Of a stretch of 64,000 nt of DNA, positions 16,890 to 25,676 are shown piece after piece (the first letter of the stretch is position 1; every line of letters begins with the position of its first letter). The DNA is from Cytobacillus depressus. GTDB taxonomy: Bacteria; Bacillota; Bacilli; Bacillales; Cytobacillaceae. Where the stretch lies: the NCBI RefSeq assembly GCF_008923245.1, contig NZ_WBOS01000006.1, positions 1 through 64,000 on the forward strand, read 5' to 3'. The notes under the pieces were generated by a model. It ran no database searches. It was not told where the DNA came from and saw nothing but the letters and a program-made list of their open reading frames with translations. A program made the translations under genes and the position numbers.

Positions 16890-17244
16890 CCATCAACGTG
16901 CGGTGATTTTGACAGCTGTTCTACATATTTGCAATGGTCGCACCTTTCATTTTGACTTTTATACCTCGAATTGTTGATTGTGTCATAACAGAAAGGGGGG
17001 AGTGTCAGGAAAATGCGCTTCCTGACGGTACCCCTCTAATAATAGAATGAACATAAGGGTAGGATTCTTGCAGATATTTGGAATGTGTTTTCCAATAGAC
17101 TAACCGGAAAATTAACAGAGTGTGCCGTTTACTAAAATAGTAGACAAGCTAAGTTAGAAGAATGGGGACCATTAAGTTAGTGGACCTTTTGGGGGAATAC
17201 CCTTAAAACAAAGAATGCTTTAGTCAAATAAATGAACAAAAATG
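16890..17244. other. Gene-free stretch with small inverted repeats
   Basis: No convincing ORF. GTCAGGAA...TTCCTGAC (about 17004-17026) forms a hairpin followed by CTGACGGTACC; the same CTGACGGTACC string occurs at about 11998. 17120-17200 contains a paired 'tagtagaca...agtggacc' pattern that could be a decayed insertion-sequence end, but no transposase is visible. Confidence 0.3.
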
Positions 17245-17267
17245 AAGCTGCGTTGGCAGCTTTTTTG
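17245..17267 (+). terminator. Rho-independent terminator
   Basis: AAGCTGC-GTTG-GCAGCTT hairpin followed by TTTTTT. No intact gene precedes it directly. Confidence 0.7.
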
Positions 17268-17341
17268 TGCCCCGATTAAAAAGTTCTAGCCACATCTCCA
17301 ATAGTTAGTGTTGATAAAACTACTTGTAAGGGAGAATAAAA

Positions 17342-17578
17342 ATGTTATTCATTTTAAGAATCATTTTATCCGCCATCACACTATCGTTGTCAGTATATTG
17401 TTTTGTAACCGAAAGATTTGAATATATGCCGCTAATGATGTTATCCCTAGGTGCAATGCTATTTGTATCCGGTCTACACGAACTTAGTAAAAACAAAAAG
17501 GCGATTTGGGGGTATTTCAGTATAGCTGTCTCAGTATTTGTCGTCTTTTCCACAATCGAGAGGTTCATAAATCGTTGA
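17342..17578 (+). CDS. DUF3953-type small membrane protein
   Basis: A 78-residue protein with three hydrophobic helices (about 2-22, 28-46, 55-73) and a short basic 'ELSKNKKAIWG' loop. It is consistent with the DUF3953 family of small Bacillus membrane proteins; no function is known. ATG 17342 follows AAGGGAGA. It is a lone gene and converges on the TetR gene, sharing its terminator. Confidence 0.7.
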   Translation: MLFILRIILSAITLSLSVYCFVTERFEYMPLMMLSLGAMLFVSGLHELSKNKKAIWGYFSIAVSVFVVFSTIERFINR

Positions 17579-17609
17579 AAAGAGCAGACCGATTAAACCG
17601 TTCTGCTCC
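17579..17609 (-). terminator. Terminator between convergent genes
   Basis: GAGCAGA...TCTGCTC stem with an inner CGGTT/AACCG-like part. On the minus strand it follows the TetR gene stop and runs into TTTT, so it ends that transcript; it may also end the small membrane protein gene. Confidence 0.7.
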
Positions 17610-17615
17610 ATCATT

Positions 17616-18443
17616 TTAAACCTCAAAATAATTCCTCAGCAAATAAGAAACCCACTTACACTCCGAATGATTTCGTATATTTTCGAGAAGTCCTTTGACG
17701 ATCGCAGGACTTAAAGTCGGATTTAACAGCTGCTGCTTTAAAAGAATTAATGATTCCTTTTCAATCGGTTCTTCAATGTCTGCTATCTTTTCTTCTATTA
17801 TTTCAATCAACTGATCCTTTGTTATTTCTTCATTCAGCGGCTGCTTAAGAATTTGAAAGAGTTCATGAGAAATGAATGGGACAGTCATTTGTTTTGCGAG
17901 CAGATTTGTTTTCTCCACAAGCGATTGAGAGAGATGTTTCAAATCGAGTGGCGAATTATAGAATAAAAATAGCTGTGAATATGTGTGCATAAAGCCTTTT
18001 ATACAAAAAATTAAATCATATTTTATCGGATCGATCCCTTTTCCATATAAACGTTCAATCAACAATAAAAGAGATTTATCAATTAGCGTATCATAGTGAC
18101 GCATTTTTAAAAAGAAGTCTTTATTAAACGAATGGGATTGTTCTTTCATAAGGATTTTCGCGAAATTAGAATGCTTATGAAAAGAATGAAATGTTGTGTA
18201 GTAAAAATCATATAAAAGATTATTTTCTGGGCTTCTGACTATATGGTCAATATCAGAAGTGTATTCCATCATAAATTGATCGATGATAGCTAAAATTAAT
18301 TCATCCTTTGATTTGAAAGACAAGTAGAAAGCACCTTTAGAAATGCCGCAATAGTCGGTGATTTGTTGAACAGTAGTGGCATCAAATCCTTGAGTCGCAA
18401 AAAGCTCTAAAGCTTTTTCCATTATTAATTGTTTTTTCATCAT
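17616..18443 (-). CDS. TetR-family regulator of the adjacent RND pump (YerO-like)
   Basis: A long TetR protein (about 275 residues). Helix-turn-helix 'EKALELFATQGFDATTVQQI' plus 'TDYCGISKGAFYLSFKSKDEL' lies near the N-terminus; the long C-terminal ligand domain is helical. B. subtilis YerO has this length and stands divergently beside yerP/swrC, as here. I prefer the start at ATG 18443; the upstream frame to 18494 would begin inside the operator and -10 region of the pump gene. It probably represses swrC by binding the AATGAC-n6-GTCATT repeat. Confidence 0.8.
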   Translation of the reverse strand: MMKKQLIMEKALELFATQGFDATTVQQITDYCGISKGAFYLSFKSKDELILAIIDQFMMEYTSDIDHIVRSPENNLLYDFYYTTFHSFHKHSNFAKILMKEQSHSFNKDFFLKMRHYDTLIDKSLLLLIERLYGKGIDPIKYDLIFCIKGFMHTYSQLFLFYNSPLDLKHLSQSLVEKTNLLAKQMTVPFISHELFQILKQPLNEEITKDQLIEIIEEKIADIEEPIEKESLILLKQQLLNPTLSPAIVKGLLENIRNHSECKWVSYLLRNYFEV

Positions 18444-18471
18444 TTTCTTTTCATCGCTCCTAGGTCTTTCG

Positions 18472-18500
18472 TTGACAAATGACTCATTGGTCATTATTAT
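18472..18500 (+). promoter_or_regulatory. swrC promoter with operator in the spacer
   Basis: TTGACA (18472-18477), 17 bp, TATTAT (18495-18500): a near-consensus promoter. AATGAC (18478-18483) and GTCATT (18490-18495) form an inverted repeat that fills the spacer, the classic position for a TetR operator. Confidence 0.7.
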
Positions 18501-18542
18501 AGGAAAATGAGACTAATAAGTCAATTAAGGGTAGGTGTAGAT

Positions 18543-21500
18543 GTGAAAGGGTTAGTCAATTTTGTAATAAAGAATAAACTAGCAGTTTGGCTGCTAACGA
18601 TTATTATTGTTTTTTCGGGAATATACTCAGGTACACGAATGAAAATGGAGACCATTCCGGATATTTCGATTCCATTCTTAATGGTTATGGATGTGTATCC
18701 AGGTGCGACTCCTGAGCAAGTCATGAATGATGTATCCATGCCGATAGAGAAGGCGGTTGAGGGCTTAGAACACGTGAAATCCGTCAACTCCAATTCATAT
18801 TCTAACATGTCAAGCATTCAGGTGGAATATGAATACGGCATTGATATGGATGAGGCAAAGCGCGCATTGGATTCTGCGATCGATGCTGTGAAATTACCTG
18901 AAGGCGCGCAAAAGCCAACCATAACAGCTATTAGTATGAACATGATGCCAGTTGTGGCATTAAGCGTCAGCAGCACGAAAGAAGATATTATTGAATTAAC
19001 GTCAACAGTTGAGGATATTTTACTTCCGAAAATCGAGAAAATTGATGGAGTTGCCTCTGCGACGATAACAGGGCAGCATATTGAGGAAGTGGATCTTACT
19101 TATAATAAAGCCAAAATGGCAGAGTTTGGTTTAACAGAAGATTCTGTTAAACGAATGATCCAAGCAAGTAATCTATCAGTTTCTCTAGGACTTTATGAGT
19201 TTGAAAAGGGCGAACAAGCTGTAGCGATCGATGGTAAGTTTACGACCATTGAAGAACTGAATAATATGCTGATTCCTGTCACACCATCAGCAACACAGCC
19301 TTCACCATTTGTGAAGCTTAGCGACATTGCTGAAGTTAAGGTAGTTGGGAAGGTACAATCGATTTCCCGCACAAATGGGAAAGATGCCATTGCGATTCAA
19401 ATCGTTAAAAGCCAGCAGGCAAATACGGTTGATGTTGTAAACAGTGTGAAAAAGCTAGTTAAAGAAGAAAAGGCAAGAATTGATGGTCTTGTTATCGATG
19501 TCACACTTGACCAAGGAGAGCCGATTGAGCAATCTGTTTCAACGATGATGGAAAAAGCAGTATTTGGCGGTTTGATTGCCGTATTAATCATTCTGCTATT
19601 CTTGAGGGATTTTAAATCTACCATTATCTCGATCGTTTCTATTCCAGTTTCGATCCTAATGGCGTTACTCATTTTAAACTGGATGGACATTACGCTTAAT
19701 ATTATGACACTTGGTGCGATTACAGTTGCGATCGGCCGTGTAATTGATGACTCTATCGTTGTAGTAGAAAATATTTACCGTCGTCTCCATTTAAAAGGAG
19801 AGAAATTAACGGGCCGTGCGCTTATTCGTGAAGCAACGATTGAGATGTTTAGACCAATTTTATCATCGACCATCGTAACGGTTGCGGTATTTGCCCCATT
19901 GATCTTCGTTGGCGGCATGGTTGGCGAGCTGTTCGCACCGTTTGCATTAACGATGACGTTTGCGCTTGGAGCTTCATTAATTGTGGCGATTACAATCGTT
20001 CCGGCATTATCTCACTTCTTATTTAAGAAGAAGCTATATAGTGAGAAGACGGAAAGCAGTCATAAAGAGGCTGGCAAATTATCGAAGTGGTATAGAGGAG
20101 TTCTTGAAAAGACGTTGAATCATAAAGTGATTACGTCCATCCTAGCTATTGTTTTATTAGCCGGAAGCTTGGCTTTAACGCCATTAATTGGTTTTAGTTT
20201 CATGGGCAGCGAAGAAGATAAGGTGATGTATTTAACATACACACCGAAAGCAGGAGAGCTGCGAGATGAGACGTTAGAAAATATTAAAGTTGTCGAAGAA
20301 AAGATGCTAAAACGTGACGATATTGATATCGTTCAAATATCTGTAACCGATAGTGGCGACCAGATGGCTGCCATGATGGGCGGCGGAGGAAAAGGCGGAT
20401 TAATGTACTTAATCTTTGATCCGGATATGAAAGACTTCCCAAAAGTGCGTGAAGAAATTGAAGAGTATGTGAAGAACATTGGTCAATCTGGCAAATGGAA
20501 AAGCCAAAACTTCTCTTCCATGTCCATGGCTTCAGATAAATTAAGCTATACATTATACAGTGAAGATTTAAATAAACTAAATAAATCTGTAGAAAAAGTA
20601 GAAGAAGCTTTAAAGAAAAACAAAGGCTTAAAAGATGTTTCCTCCAGTGCAGAGGAAGCTTATGTTGAGTATACATTCAAAGTAGCTCAAGACGAATTAT
20701 TGAAATATGGTTTAACAGCAGGGCAAATTGTCATGATGTTAAATCCGACAAGAACAGAAAATGTTTTAACAACGATTGAAAAAGACGGAAATTCATTAAA
20801 TGTAATCGTACAGCAGGAACAAGCTGTACAGCCTAAATCAATCGATGATCTTTTAGCAAAACAAGTACCGATAGCTCTTGGTACGACTATGCCGCTTTCT
20901 GAGCTTGTCACAGTTGAAAAAGGAACGACATTAAATACGCTTGCGCGCAGTAAAGGCGAGTATTACGCAAGTGTGTCAGGCACAATCATTGGTGATGATA
21001 TTTCAAAAGCGACATCTGAAGCAGGTAAAGCGATTGATAAATTAGATCTGCCTAAAGGAGTAACAGTCGACGTTGGTGGTGTTGCTGCTGATATGAATGA
21101 AACCTTTACACAACTCGGAGTGGCGATGCTCGCGGCGGTTGCTATTGTGTATTTCGTTCTAGTTGTTACATTTGGCGAAGGTCTTGCACCATTTGCGATT
21201 TTATTCTCGCTTCCATTCACAGTAATAGGATCATTTGTTGGACTATTGATAGCGGGTGAAACGATTTCTGTGTCTGTCATGATGGGTCTATTAATGCTAA
21301 TCGGTATCGTCGTCACGAACGCGATCGTCCTTGTAGACCGAATCGTTCGGATGGAACGTGGTGGCATGCCAATGCGTGAAGCGATCCTTGAAGGGGGAGC
21401 AACACGTCTGCGTCCGATCCTCATGACAGCGATCGCAACAATTGGAGCATTAGTACCATTAGCCTTCGGTGCTGGTGGTGGGGGACTGATTTCTAAAGGA

Positions 21501-21626
21501 CTCGCCGTTACAGTTATTGGCGGATTAATCAGCTCCACATTATTAACATTAATCATTGTTCCGATCGCTTATGAAGTATTATCTAAGATGTTTAAGAAAA
21601 ACCGTATGGAAATAGAAGAGAATTAA
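18543..21626 (+). CDS. swrC: RND-family efflux transporter (SwrC/YerP type)
   Basis: About 1027 residues with the AcrB-like plan: TM1, a large extracytoplasmic porter domain, TM2-6, a second porter domain, TM8-12. 'KGLVNFVIKNKLAVWLL' opens it as in SwrC. The TM4 proton-relay Asp pair is visible in 'GAITVAIGRVIDDSIVVVENIYRRL'; 'FAPLIFVGGMVGELF' and the duplicate 'GLLMLIGIVVTNAIVLVDR' follow. The start is GTG 18543 after AGGGTAGGTG; the longer frame from 18507 begins at the predicted transcription start. In B. subtilis this pump exports surfactin and confers acriflavine resistance. No membrane-fusion partner is present, as is normal for Gram-positives. Confidence 0.93.
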   Translation: MKGLVNFVIKNKLAVWLLTIIIVFSGIYSGTRMKMETIPDISIPFLMVMDVYPGATPEQVMNDVSMPIEKAVEGLEHVKSVNSNSYSNMSSIQVEYEYGIDMDEAKRALDSAIDAVKLPEGAQKPTITAISMNMMPVVALSVSSTKEDIIELTSTVEDILLPKIEKIDGVASATITGQHIEEVDLTYNKAKMAEFGLTEDSVKRMIQASNLSVSLGLYEFEKGEQAVAIDGKFTTIEELNNMLIPVTPSATQPSPFVKLSDIAEVKVVGKVQSISRTNGKDAIAIQIVKSQQANTVDVVNSVKKLVKEEKARIDGLVIDVTLDQGEPIEQSVSTMMEKAVFGGLIAVLIILLFLRDFKSTIISIVSIPVSILMALLILNWMDITLNIMTLGAITVAIGRVIDDSIVVVENIYRRLHLKGEKLTGRALIREATIEMFRPILSSTIVTVAVFAPLIFVGGMVGELFAPFALTMTFALGASLIVAITIVPALSHFLFKKKLYSEKTESSHKEAGKLSKWYRGVLEKTLNHKVITSILAIVLLAGSLALTPLIGFSFMGSEEDKVMYLTYTPKAGELRDETLENIKVVEEKMLKRDDIDIVQISVTDSGDQMAAMMGGGGKGGLMYLIFDPDMKDFPKVREEIEEYVKNIGQSGKWKSQNFSSMSMASDKLSYTLYSEDLNKLNKSVEKVEEALKKNKGLKDVSSSAEEAYVEYTFKVAQDELLKYGLTAGQIVMMLNPTRTENVLTTIEKDGNSLNVIVQQEQAVQPKSIDDLLAKQVPIALGTTMPLSELVTVEKGTTLNTLARSKGEYYASVSGTIIGDDISKATSEAGKAIDKLDLPKGVTVDVGGVAADMNETFTQLGVAMLAAVAIVYFVLVVTFGEGLAPFAILFSLPFTVIGSFVGLLIAGETISVSVMMGLLMLIGIVVTNAIVLVDRIVRMERGGMPMREAILEGGATRLRPILMTAIATIGALVPLAFGAGGGGLISKGLAVTVIGGLISSTLLTLIIVPIAYEVLSKMFKKNRMEIEEN

Positions 21627-21631
21627 TGGGG

Positions 21632-21671
21632 AGCCCCGCGAGATGAATGAGTCATCTTGCGGGGCTTTTTT
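21632..21671 (+). terminator. Rho-independent terminator of swrC
   Basis: AGCCCCGCGAGATGA (21632-21646) pairs with TCATCTTGCGGGGCT (21652-21666) with one G-T pair, followed by TTTTTT. A very strong terminator. Confidence 0.93.
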
Positions 21672-22031
21672 GGATTGGAGTAAATAGCAAATAGCTTGTT
21701 TTATTCGATATCCGAGTAAAATGTCCACTATGAATCTTAAATGTTTATTGTTAAATTTGCGTCTCGATACCATGCTCGAAGAATATCACTTAAACTCGCA
21801 GTTAGTGGAAGAAGGAGTTTGTGGGTAAAATTGTATCTCGTGTCGTATAAACACAGAGTTTAAGGGAACTTTAATTAAAGTTCTTTCTTGCATAAGATGG
21901 TCACGAATGGATACATCGAGAAGAGTAAAGGTGCCAATCGATGATGATATGAATGGAACCTTCGACATACTCAACCTATGAAGGATTGGATTATGTGAAT
22001 TCGGCACTGACCCGATATTACTTTAGTTTCT
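21672..22031. other. Gene-free stretch
   Basis: No convincing ORF on either strand. GAACTTTAATTAAAGTTC near 21862-21881 is an 18-bp perfect palindrome of unknown role. Confidence 0.3.
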
Positions 22032-22070
22032 GAATATTCCTTGACGGGAATATTCCCAGTTGGGTATAAT
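22032..22070 (+). promoter_or_regulatory. Promoter with inverted repeat around the -35 box (ArsR operator)
   Basis: TTGACG (22041-22046), 18 bp, TATAAT (22065-22070). GAATATTCC (22032-22040) and GGAATATTC (22047-22055) are exact 9-bp complements that flank the -35 hexamer exactly. This suggests autorepression of the ArsR gene starting 70 bp downstream. Confidence 0.7.
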
Positions 22071-22139
22071 GGAATCAACAGGACGATAATACTAGTGATG
22101 ATGCAGTTGTAATTTTACCGGAGACCATCACTTGACGAG

Positions 22140-22493
22140 GTGAGCGACATATCAGGGAAGATTCCGGGCGTGAACATGACGACGCTTAGCGCTTTGTCTG
22201 AACCAAATCGTATGAATATCGTCGAACTCTTGCGTAACGGTCCCTTGACAGTGGGGGAAATCGCCGACCAGCTAGGACTGAAGCAGCCCCAAACTTCGAA
22301 GCATCTAAAAGTGCTTAGCGACAACGGGATTGTGGAAGTGCAAGCCGAAGCTAACCGCCGCATCTACAAGCTTCGGCCCGAACCATTCCAAGCGCTGGAT
22401 TCTTGGGTACAGTCCTTCCGGCGCGTGATGCAAGAAAGATTCGACACCCTAGATGATTATTTGAAGGAATTACAGAACAAGGAAGAATCATAA
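22140..22493 (+). CDS. ArsR-family transcriptional regulator
   Basis: A 117-residue winged-helix protein: 'TTLSALSEPNRMNIVELL' followed by 'LTVGEIADQLGLKQPQTSKHLKVL' and 'SDNGIVEVQAEANRRIYKL' is the ArsR DNA-binding unit. There is no cysteine metal site, so it is the non-metal type usually paired with an SRPBCC gene, which indeed follows by 29 bp. It likely represses its own operon through the 22032-22055 repeat. The start GTG 22140 is tentative; ATG 22176 is the alternative. Confidence 0.85.
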   Translation: MSDISGKIPGVNMTTLSALSEPNRMNIVELLRNGPLTVGEIADQLGLKQPQTSKHLKVLSDNGIVEVQAEANRRIYKLRPEPFQALDSWVQSFRRVMQERFDTLDDYLKELQNKEES

Positions 22494-22522
22494 AATCAAT
22501 TCATGATCAAGGAGGAATTACA

Positions 22523-23038
22523 ATGTCAAACAATGCAATGATATCGAGAGTAGAGAACAATCGGGTACTGGTACTGGAGCGCGTTTTCGATGCGCCACGC
22601 GATCTCGTATTCAAGATGTTTAAAGAGGCGGAGCATCTGAAACGTTGGTGGGGGCCAAGGGGTTGGGAGATTCCAGTCTGCACCGTCGATTTCCGTCCGG
22701 GAGGCGTGTGGCACTACTGTATGAAGTGTGTCGATCAGAATCTGGGTCAATTTTTTGGTATGGAAGCCTGGGGTAAAGGGGTCTATAAGGAGATTATCGA
22801 GCCGGAGAAGATCGTCTATACTGATTACTTTTCGGATTCCGAAGGCAATGTGAATGACTCCATGCCGTCGACCGAGATGACATTGGAATTCATCGATTTG
22901 GGGGGAAAGACAAAGCTAATAAACCGTGCTGAATATGTTTCCGAAGAGGCCCTTAAGACCGTCATGGACATGGGCATGCTGCAGGGCATCACCGAAACTT
23001 GGGACCGCTTGAACGAGCTTGTGGAGTCGCTGCAGTAG
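22523..23038 (+). CDS. SRPBCC (AHSA1/START-like) protein
   Basis: A 171-residue ligand-binding fold: 'LVLERVFDAPRDLVFKMFKE' plus 'AEHLKRWWGPRGW' at the N-terminus, 'FRPGGVWHYCM' and the C-terminal helix 'MLQGITETWDRLNELVESL' are hallmarks of the AHSA1 family. These bind hydrophobic small molecules; they are commonly encoded after ArsR regulators. ATG 22523 follows AAGGAGG. Base use is more GC-rich than its neighbours, as is that of the ArsR gene, so the pair may have been acquired together. Confidence 0.88.
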   Translation: MSNNAMISRVENNRVLVLERVFDAPRDLVFKMFKEAEHLKRWWGPRGWEIPVCTVDFRPGGVWHYCMKCVDQNLGQFFGMEAWGKGVYKEIIEPEKIVYTDYFSDSEGNVNDSMPSTEMTLEFIDLGGKTKLINRAEYVSEEALKTVMDMGMLQGITETWDRLNELVESLQ

Positions 23039-23123
23039 AGTTACCGTAAATCTGATTTTAGTATTAAAAAAGTTTAGAATCATTGAGTTTTGTAATTAAT
23101 TATATAAAGGAGTGTAAATATCA

Positions 23124-23504
23124 TTGATTAGTAATGTAGGTCAAATCATGTTGTATGTTAATAACCAAGATGATGCAAAGGAATTTTGGACAGAAAAAGT
23201 AGGGTTTAGTGTAATTTCAGAGGAAGACAATGGTCAAGGTATGAGATGGATTGAAATTGCTCCAACTAAAGAAGCCGAAACAAGCATTATTCTCCATAAT
23301 AAGGAATTAATTGCGAAAATGTCGCCTGAATTAAATCTTGGAACACCTTCTTTAATGTTCTTCTCGAAAAATTTTGATAATTTATATAGTGACTTATCAA
23401 ACAAAAACGTGACAGTCGGAGAAATTGTAAATATGCCTTCAGGTAGAGTATTTAATTTTGCAGATAGTGAAAATAATTACTTTGCAGTAATGGAAAAAAA
23501 GTGA
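23124..23504 (+). CDS. VOC-superfamily protein
   Basis: A 126-residue single-module protein: 'NVGQIMLYVNNQDDAKEFWTEKVGF' at the start and 'VFNFADSENNYFAVMEKK' at the end define the glyoxalase/bleomycin-resistance-like fold. The ligand is unknown. TTG 23124 is the start, placed by AAAGGAGTG upstream. It has its own terminator, so it is a lone gene, as are most genes in the repeat-rich region that begins here. Confidence 0.85.
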   Translation: MISNVGQIMLYVNNQDDAKEFWTEKVGFSVISEEDNGQGMRWIEIAPTKEAETSIILHNKELIAKMSPELNLGTPSLMFFSKNFDNLYSDLSNKNVTVGEIVNMPSGRVFNFADSENNYFAVMEKK

Positions 23505-23518
23505 ATTTCTTTATGAGT

Positions 23519-23550
23519 GCGATGCTTGAATAAAGGCATCGCCTTTTTTT
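23519..23550 (+). terminator. Rho-independent terminator
   Basis: GCGATGC (23519-23525) pairs with GCATCGC (23536-23542), followed by seven T. It resembles the inner hairpin of the dispersed repeats. Confidence 0.85.
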
Positions 23551-23650
23551 GTTTAATTTATGAAACAGATTGGAAGGATTTGCACTTAAAGTAACGTGGA
23601 GCATTAATAGAAGAACAATTAAGTGATTTTAGGATTCAGAGATATCTTTG

Positions 23651-23726
23651 TTATTCCATTAAAGGGCACATTTCTAGAGCAAGAAACGTGCTCTTTTTAA
23701 TGAGTTGAGCCATAATATGGAGTAAC
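23651..23726 (+). repeat. Structured intergenic repeat, copy 1
   Basis: First full copy of the family. Outer arms ATTCCATTA / TAATATGGAG; inner hairpin GGGCACATTTCT / AGAAACGTGCTC followed by TTTTT; then GAGCCAT. The inner arms differ from other copies (GGGCGC...) on both sides while keeping the pairing. Confidence 0.75.
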
Positions 23727-23854
23727 TTATTGTGATAATTATGGGAATTTGAAATAATTGTTACTAAGTAAAAGGGCAGGTTAGATAAAGTAAAATAATT
23801 ATAGGAAGACAGCACATTTCCAATAATGGAACCAACCCGCCGATTTAGTTTGCC

Positions 23855-24409
23855 TTAAAATGCGGCGATACCGGGATCAGCAGTATGAGATTGTTTTGGG
23901 AATAGGAATCCTGTGGTGTAGGGTGACGATTGACCTTTTAATCGCAAGGCTTTTTCAATTTCAACCGCAGCATGCATTGCATTTTCTACGGTTCGCTTGC
24001 CAGTCACAATGTCGTGCATCAAGTTTAAAGCCATAATATTCGTCGATTCATGATCGCATTTAGCCGTAGCTTCACCAGCCGTTCGGTCTGGATATAAACT
24101 ACCATCAAACTGTGCTAATTCATCAAAGAATTGAACAGGAACTTTATAATCAATGGTTTGTGCTAAATAATCAAGATGGGGAGTCGGACTGTTATGAAGT
24201 ACTGTATCAAGATGAACAATCGTACGCTTCCAAGGACCATTGTTATACCAGATAATTCTTCTTGAACTTGCTTCATTAGGTAAACCATACTTATTGACTA
24301 ACAAATAAACAGTTTTTTTTGGTTCCCCAGTCCACCCTTCCAAAATTTGATCTAAAAATGGATGAAGACTTGGATGTTGACGGTAATAACCGCTAAAGCC
24401 ATTATTCAT
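23855..24409 (-). CDS. Conserved hypothetical protein
   Basis: A 184-residue soluble protein starting MNNGFSGYYRQHPSLHPFLD; the ATG at 24409 follows AGGAGGG. It has many aromatic, His and Asp residues ('HDLDTV'-like and 'CDHESTNIMALNLMHDIV' segments) but no motif I can assign. It looks like an intact, well-started gene of the conserved Bacillus type, in opposite direction to its repeat-flanked neighbours. Confidence 0.65.
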   Translation of the reverse strand: MNNGFSGYYRQHPSLHPFLDQILEGWTGEPKKTVYLLVNKYGLPNEASSRRIIWYNNGPWKRTIVHLDTVLHNSPTPHLDYLAQTIDYKVPVQFFDELAQFDGSLYPDRTAGEATAKCDHESTNIMALNLMHDIVTGKRTVENAMHAAVEIEKALRLKGQSSPYTTGFLFPKQSHTADPGIAAF

Positions 24410-24487
24410 TATAAAATCCCTCCTAACATATTTTATACTAGTCATTTGTCCATAGTTACACTTGGCAGATTGAAAAGCACAAACAAG

Positions 24488-24676
24488 CAGCAAGTTGGTC
24501 GACAGCTGCTATTATAATTACATTAAGAGATGAGAAGCTGCATGCGGATCTTCCAAAAATTAATGTCTCTACTTTAATCATCCACAGCATTCATGACAAA
24601 GTTATTCCATTTGCACAAGCTACGGACAGTAATATATTTGCTGTAATTATTAGGCTCGATACATTGTTCAACTAAG
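24488..24676 (+). pseudogene. C-terminal remnant of an alpha/beta hydrolase (chloroperoxidase-like)
   Basis: Reads 'AASWSTAAIIITLRDEKLHA' then 'DLPKINVSTLIIHSIHDKVI' and 'PFAQAT' before decaying. The 'D-LP-I-VPTLI-H---D-V-PF' pattern is the strand carrying the catalytic Asp in non-haem chloroperoxidase-like hydrolases. The nucleophile half is absent. The rest up to 24969 has no gene, although 'AGGGCCATTTAATGG' near 24780 looks like a scrap of the dispersed repeat. Confidence 0.55.
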
Positions 24677-24969
24677 TATCGTTAATTCAACAAGCTAAAG
24701 GGCTACAATTATCATCATTATCTTGATCTTCCACAAGAGGGTGCCATCCTGGAACAAGGTTTGCACTCATTTTTCATTTTAGGGCCATTTAATGGAGGAA
24801 GAATATCAAGAAAAATTGAATACTTATGGTAATGATAATATATGGTGTTTGTGAAAGATTGTACTCAAACTAATGGAAGAGGTTGGTTGAAGAAGGAATT
24901 TGTTTTTATTTCTAGAATTTCTAAATTAATCGAAAAATTAAAGAAATTAGAGAAGGGAGCGAGTTTATT

Positions 24970-25320
24970 ATGATGATAAAAGGTTTCGGGGGAATATTTT
25001 GGAGGACTAAAAATCTAGATGCTATAAAAAAATGGTACAGTGAAGTGCTGAAGATTGAAATAGAAAATTGGAATGGGAGTATTATTAAACCCCATTCAGA
25101 AAATGAAACTATCTTTTCTTTTTTTACTGAAGATGACCTTTACTTCCCAAGAGAACAGCAAGTGATGTTAAATTTCCAAGTTTATAATCTAAACGAGACT
25201 ATTAAGCATCTTGAACAAATTGGTGTACCTCTTGTAAAGGAAAAAGAGGTTAGTGAATTTGGTAAGTTTATTTGGATTAAAGATCCTGAAGGTAGACTGG
25301 TTGAGCTATGGGAGAAATAA
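24970..25320 (+). CDS. VOC-superfamily protein
   Basis: A 116-residue single VOC module: 'GFGGIFWRTKNLDAIKKWYSEVL' at the start, 'FIWIKDPEGRLVELWEK' at the end, with the usual terminal Glu that can bind metal. Function unknown. ATG 24970 follows GAAGGGAG. It is followed after 24 bp by a repeat copy, so it is a single-gene unit. Confidence 0.88.
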   Translation: MMIKGFGGIFWRTKNLDAIKKWYSEVLKIEIENWNGSIIKPHSENETIFSFFTEDDLYFPREQQVMLNFQVYNLNETIKHLEQIGVPLVKEKEVSEFGKFIWIKDPEGRLVELWEK

Positions 25321-25344
25321 CGGGTTGTAATTATTCATATTTTT

Positions 25345-25474
25345 TGAACGAACGGTGCGTTAGTTTAATAAGAATTAAGTGATTGAATTTATTTTTAGTT
25401 ACTCCATTAATGAGCACTATCCCTGAAAAAGGTAGTGCTCTTTTAAATATAAGGACAATTTTGTGGAACAACAC
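25345..25474 (+). repeat. Structured intergenic repeat, copy 2 (both modules)
   Basis: Module 1 (AACGGTGCGTTAGTTTAATAAG, in part 25345-25374) lies just after the VOC stop. Module 2 (25398-25474) has a perfect inner hairpin GAGCAC...GTGCTC with TTTT, and outer arms ACTCCA / GTGGAA. Confidence 0.7.
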
Positions 25475-25528
25475 CTTTGAGAGAATTAGATTTCAATGAA
25501 GTAGGACTCTATTATTAAATCTTTATTA

Positions 25529-25600
25529 ATTGTTCTGTAATAGGGCGCTTTCCTGTAATAAGTAAAGTGCTTTTGGCCATTTAAGGGCCAATTAGTGAAA
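25529..25600 (+). repeat. Structured intergenic repeat, copy 3
   Basis: TTCTGTAAT / ATTAGTGAA outer arms, GGGCGCTTT / AAAGTGCTT inner hairpin, and the conserved GGGCCA before the right arm. It ends about 75 bp before the oxidoreductase gene. Confidence 0.7.
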
Positions 25601-25676
25601 ACTAAACTAACAAGGCAGTTGCGGTGAAAATGATATTATTAAATAAAACGGATTTGTAATAAGGAGACTAATAATT

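Noticed and set aside
18507-18542. Longer swrC N-terminus
   Set aside because: The upstream ATG coincides with the predicted transcription start and has no ribosome binding site; GTG 18543 follows AGGGTAGGTG and matches the known start of SwrC.
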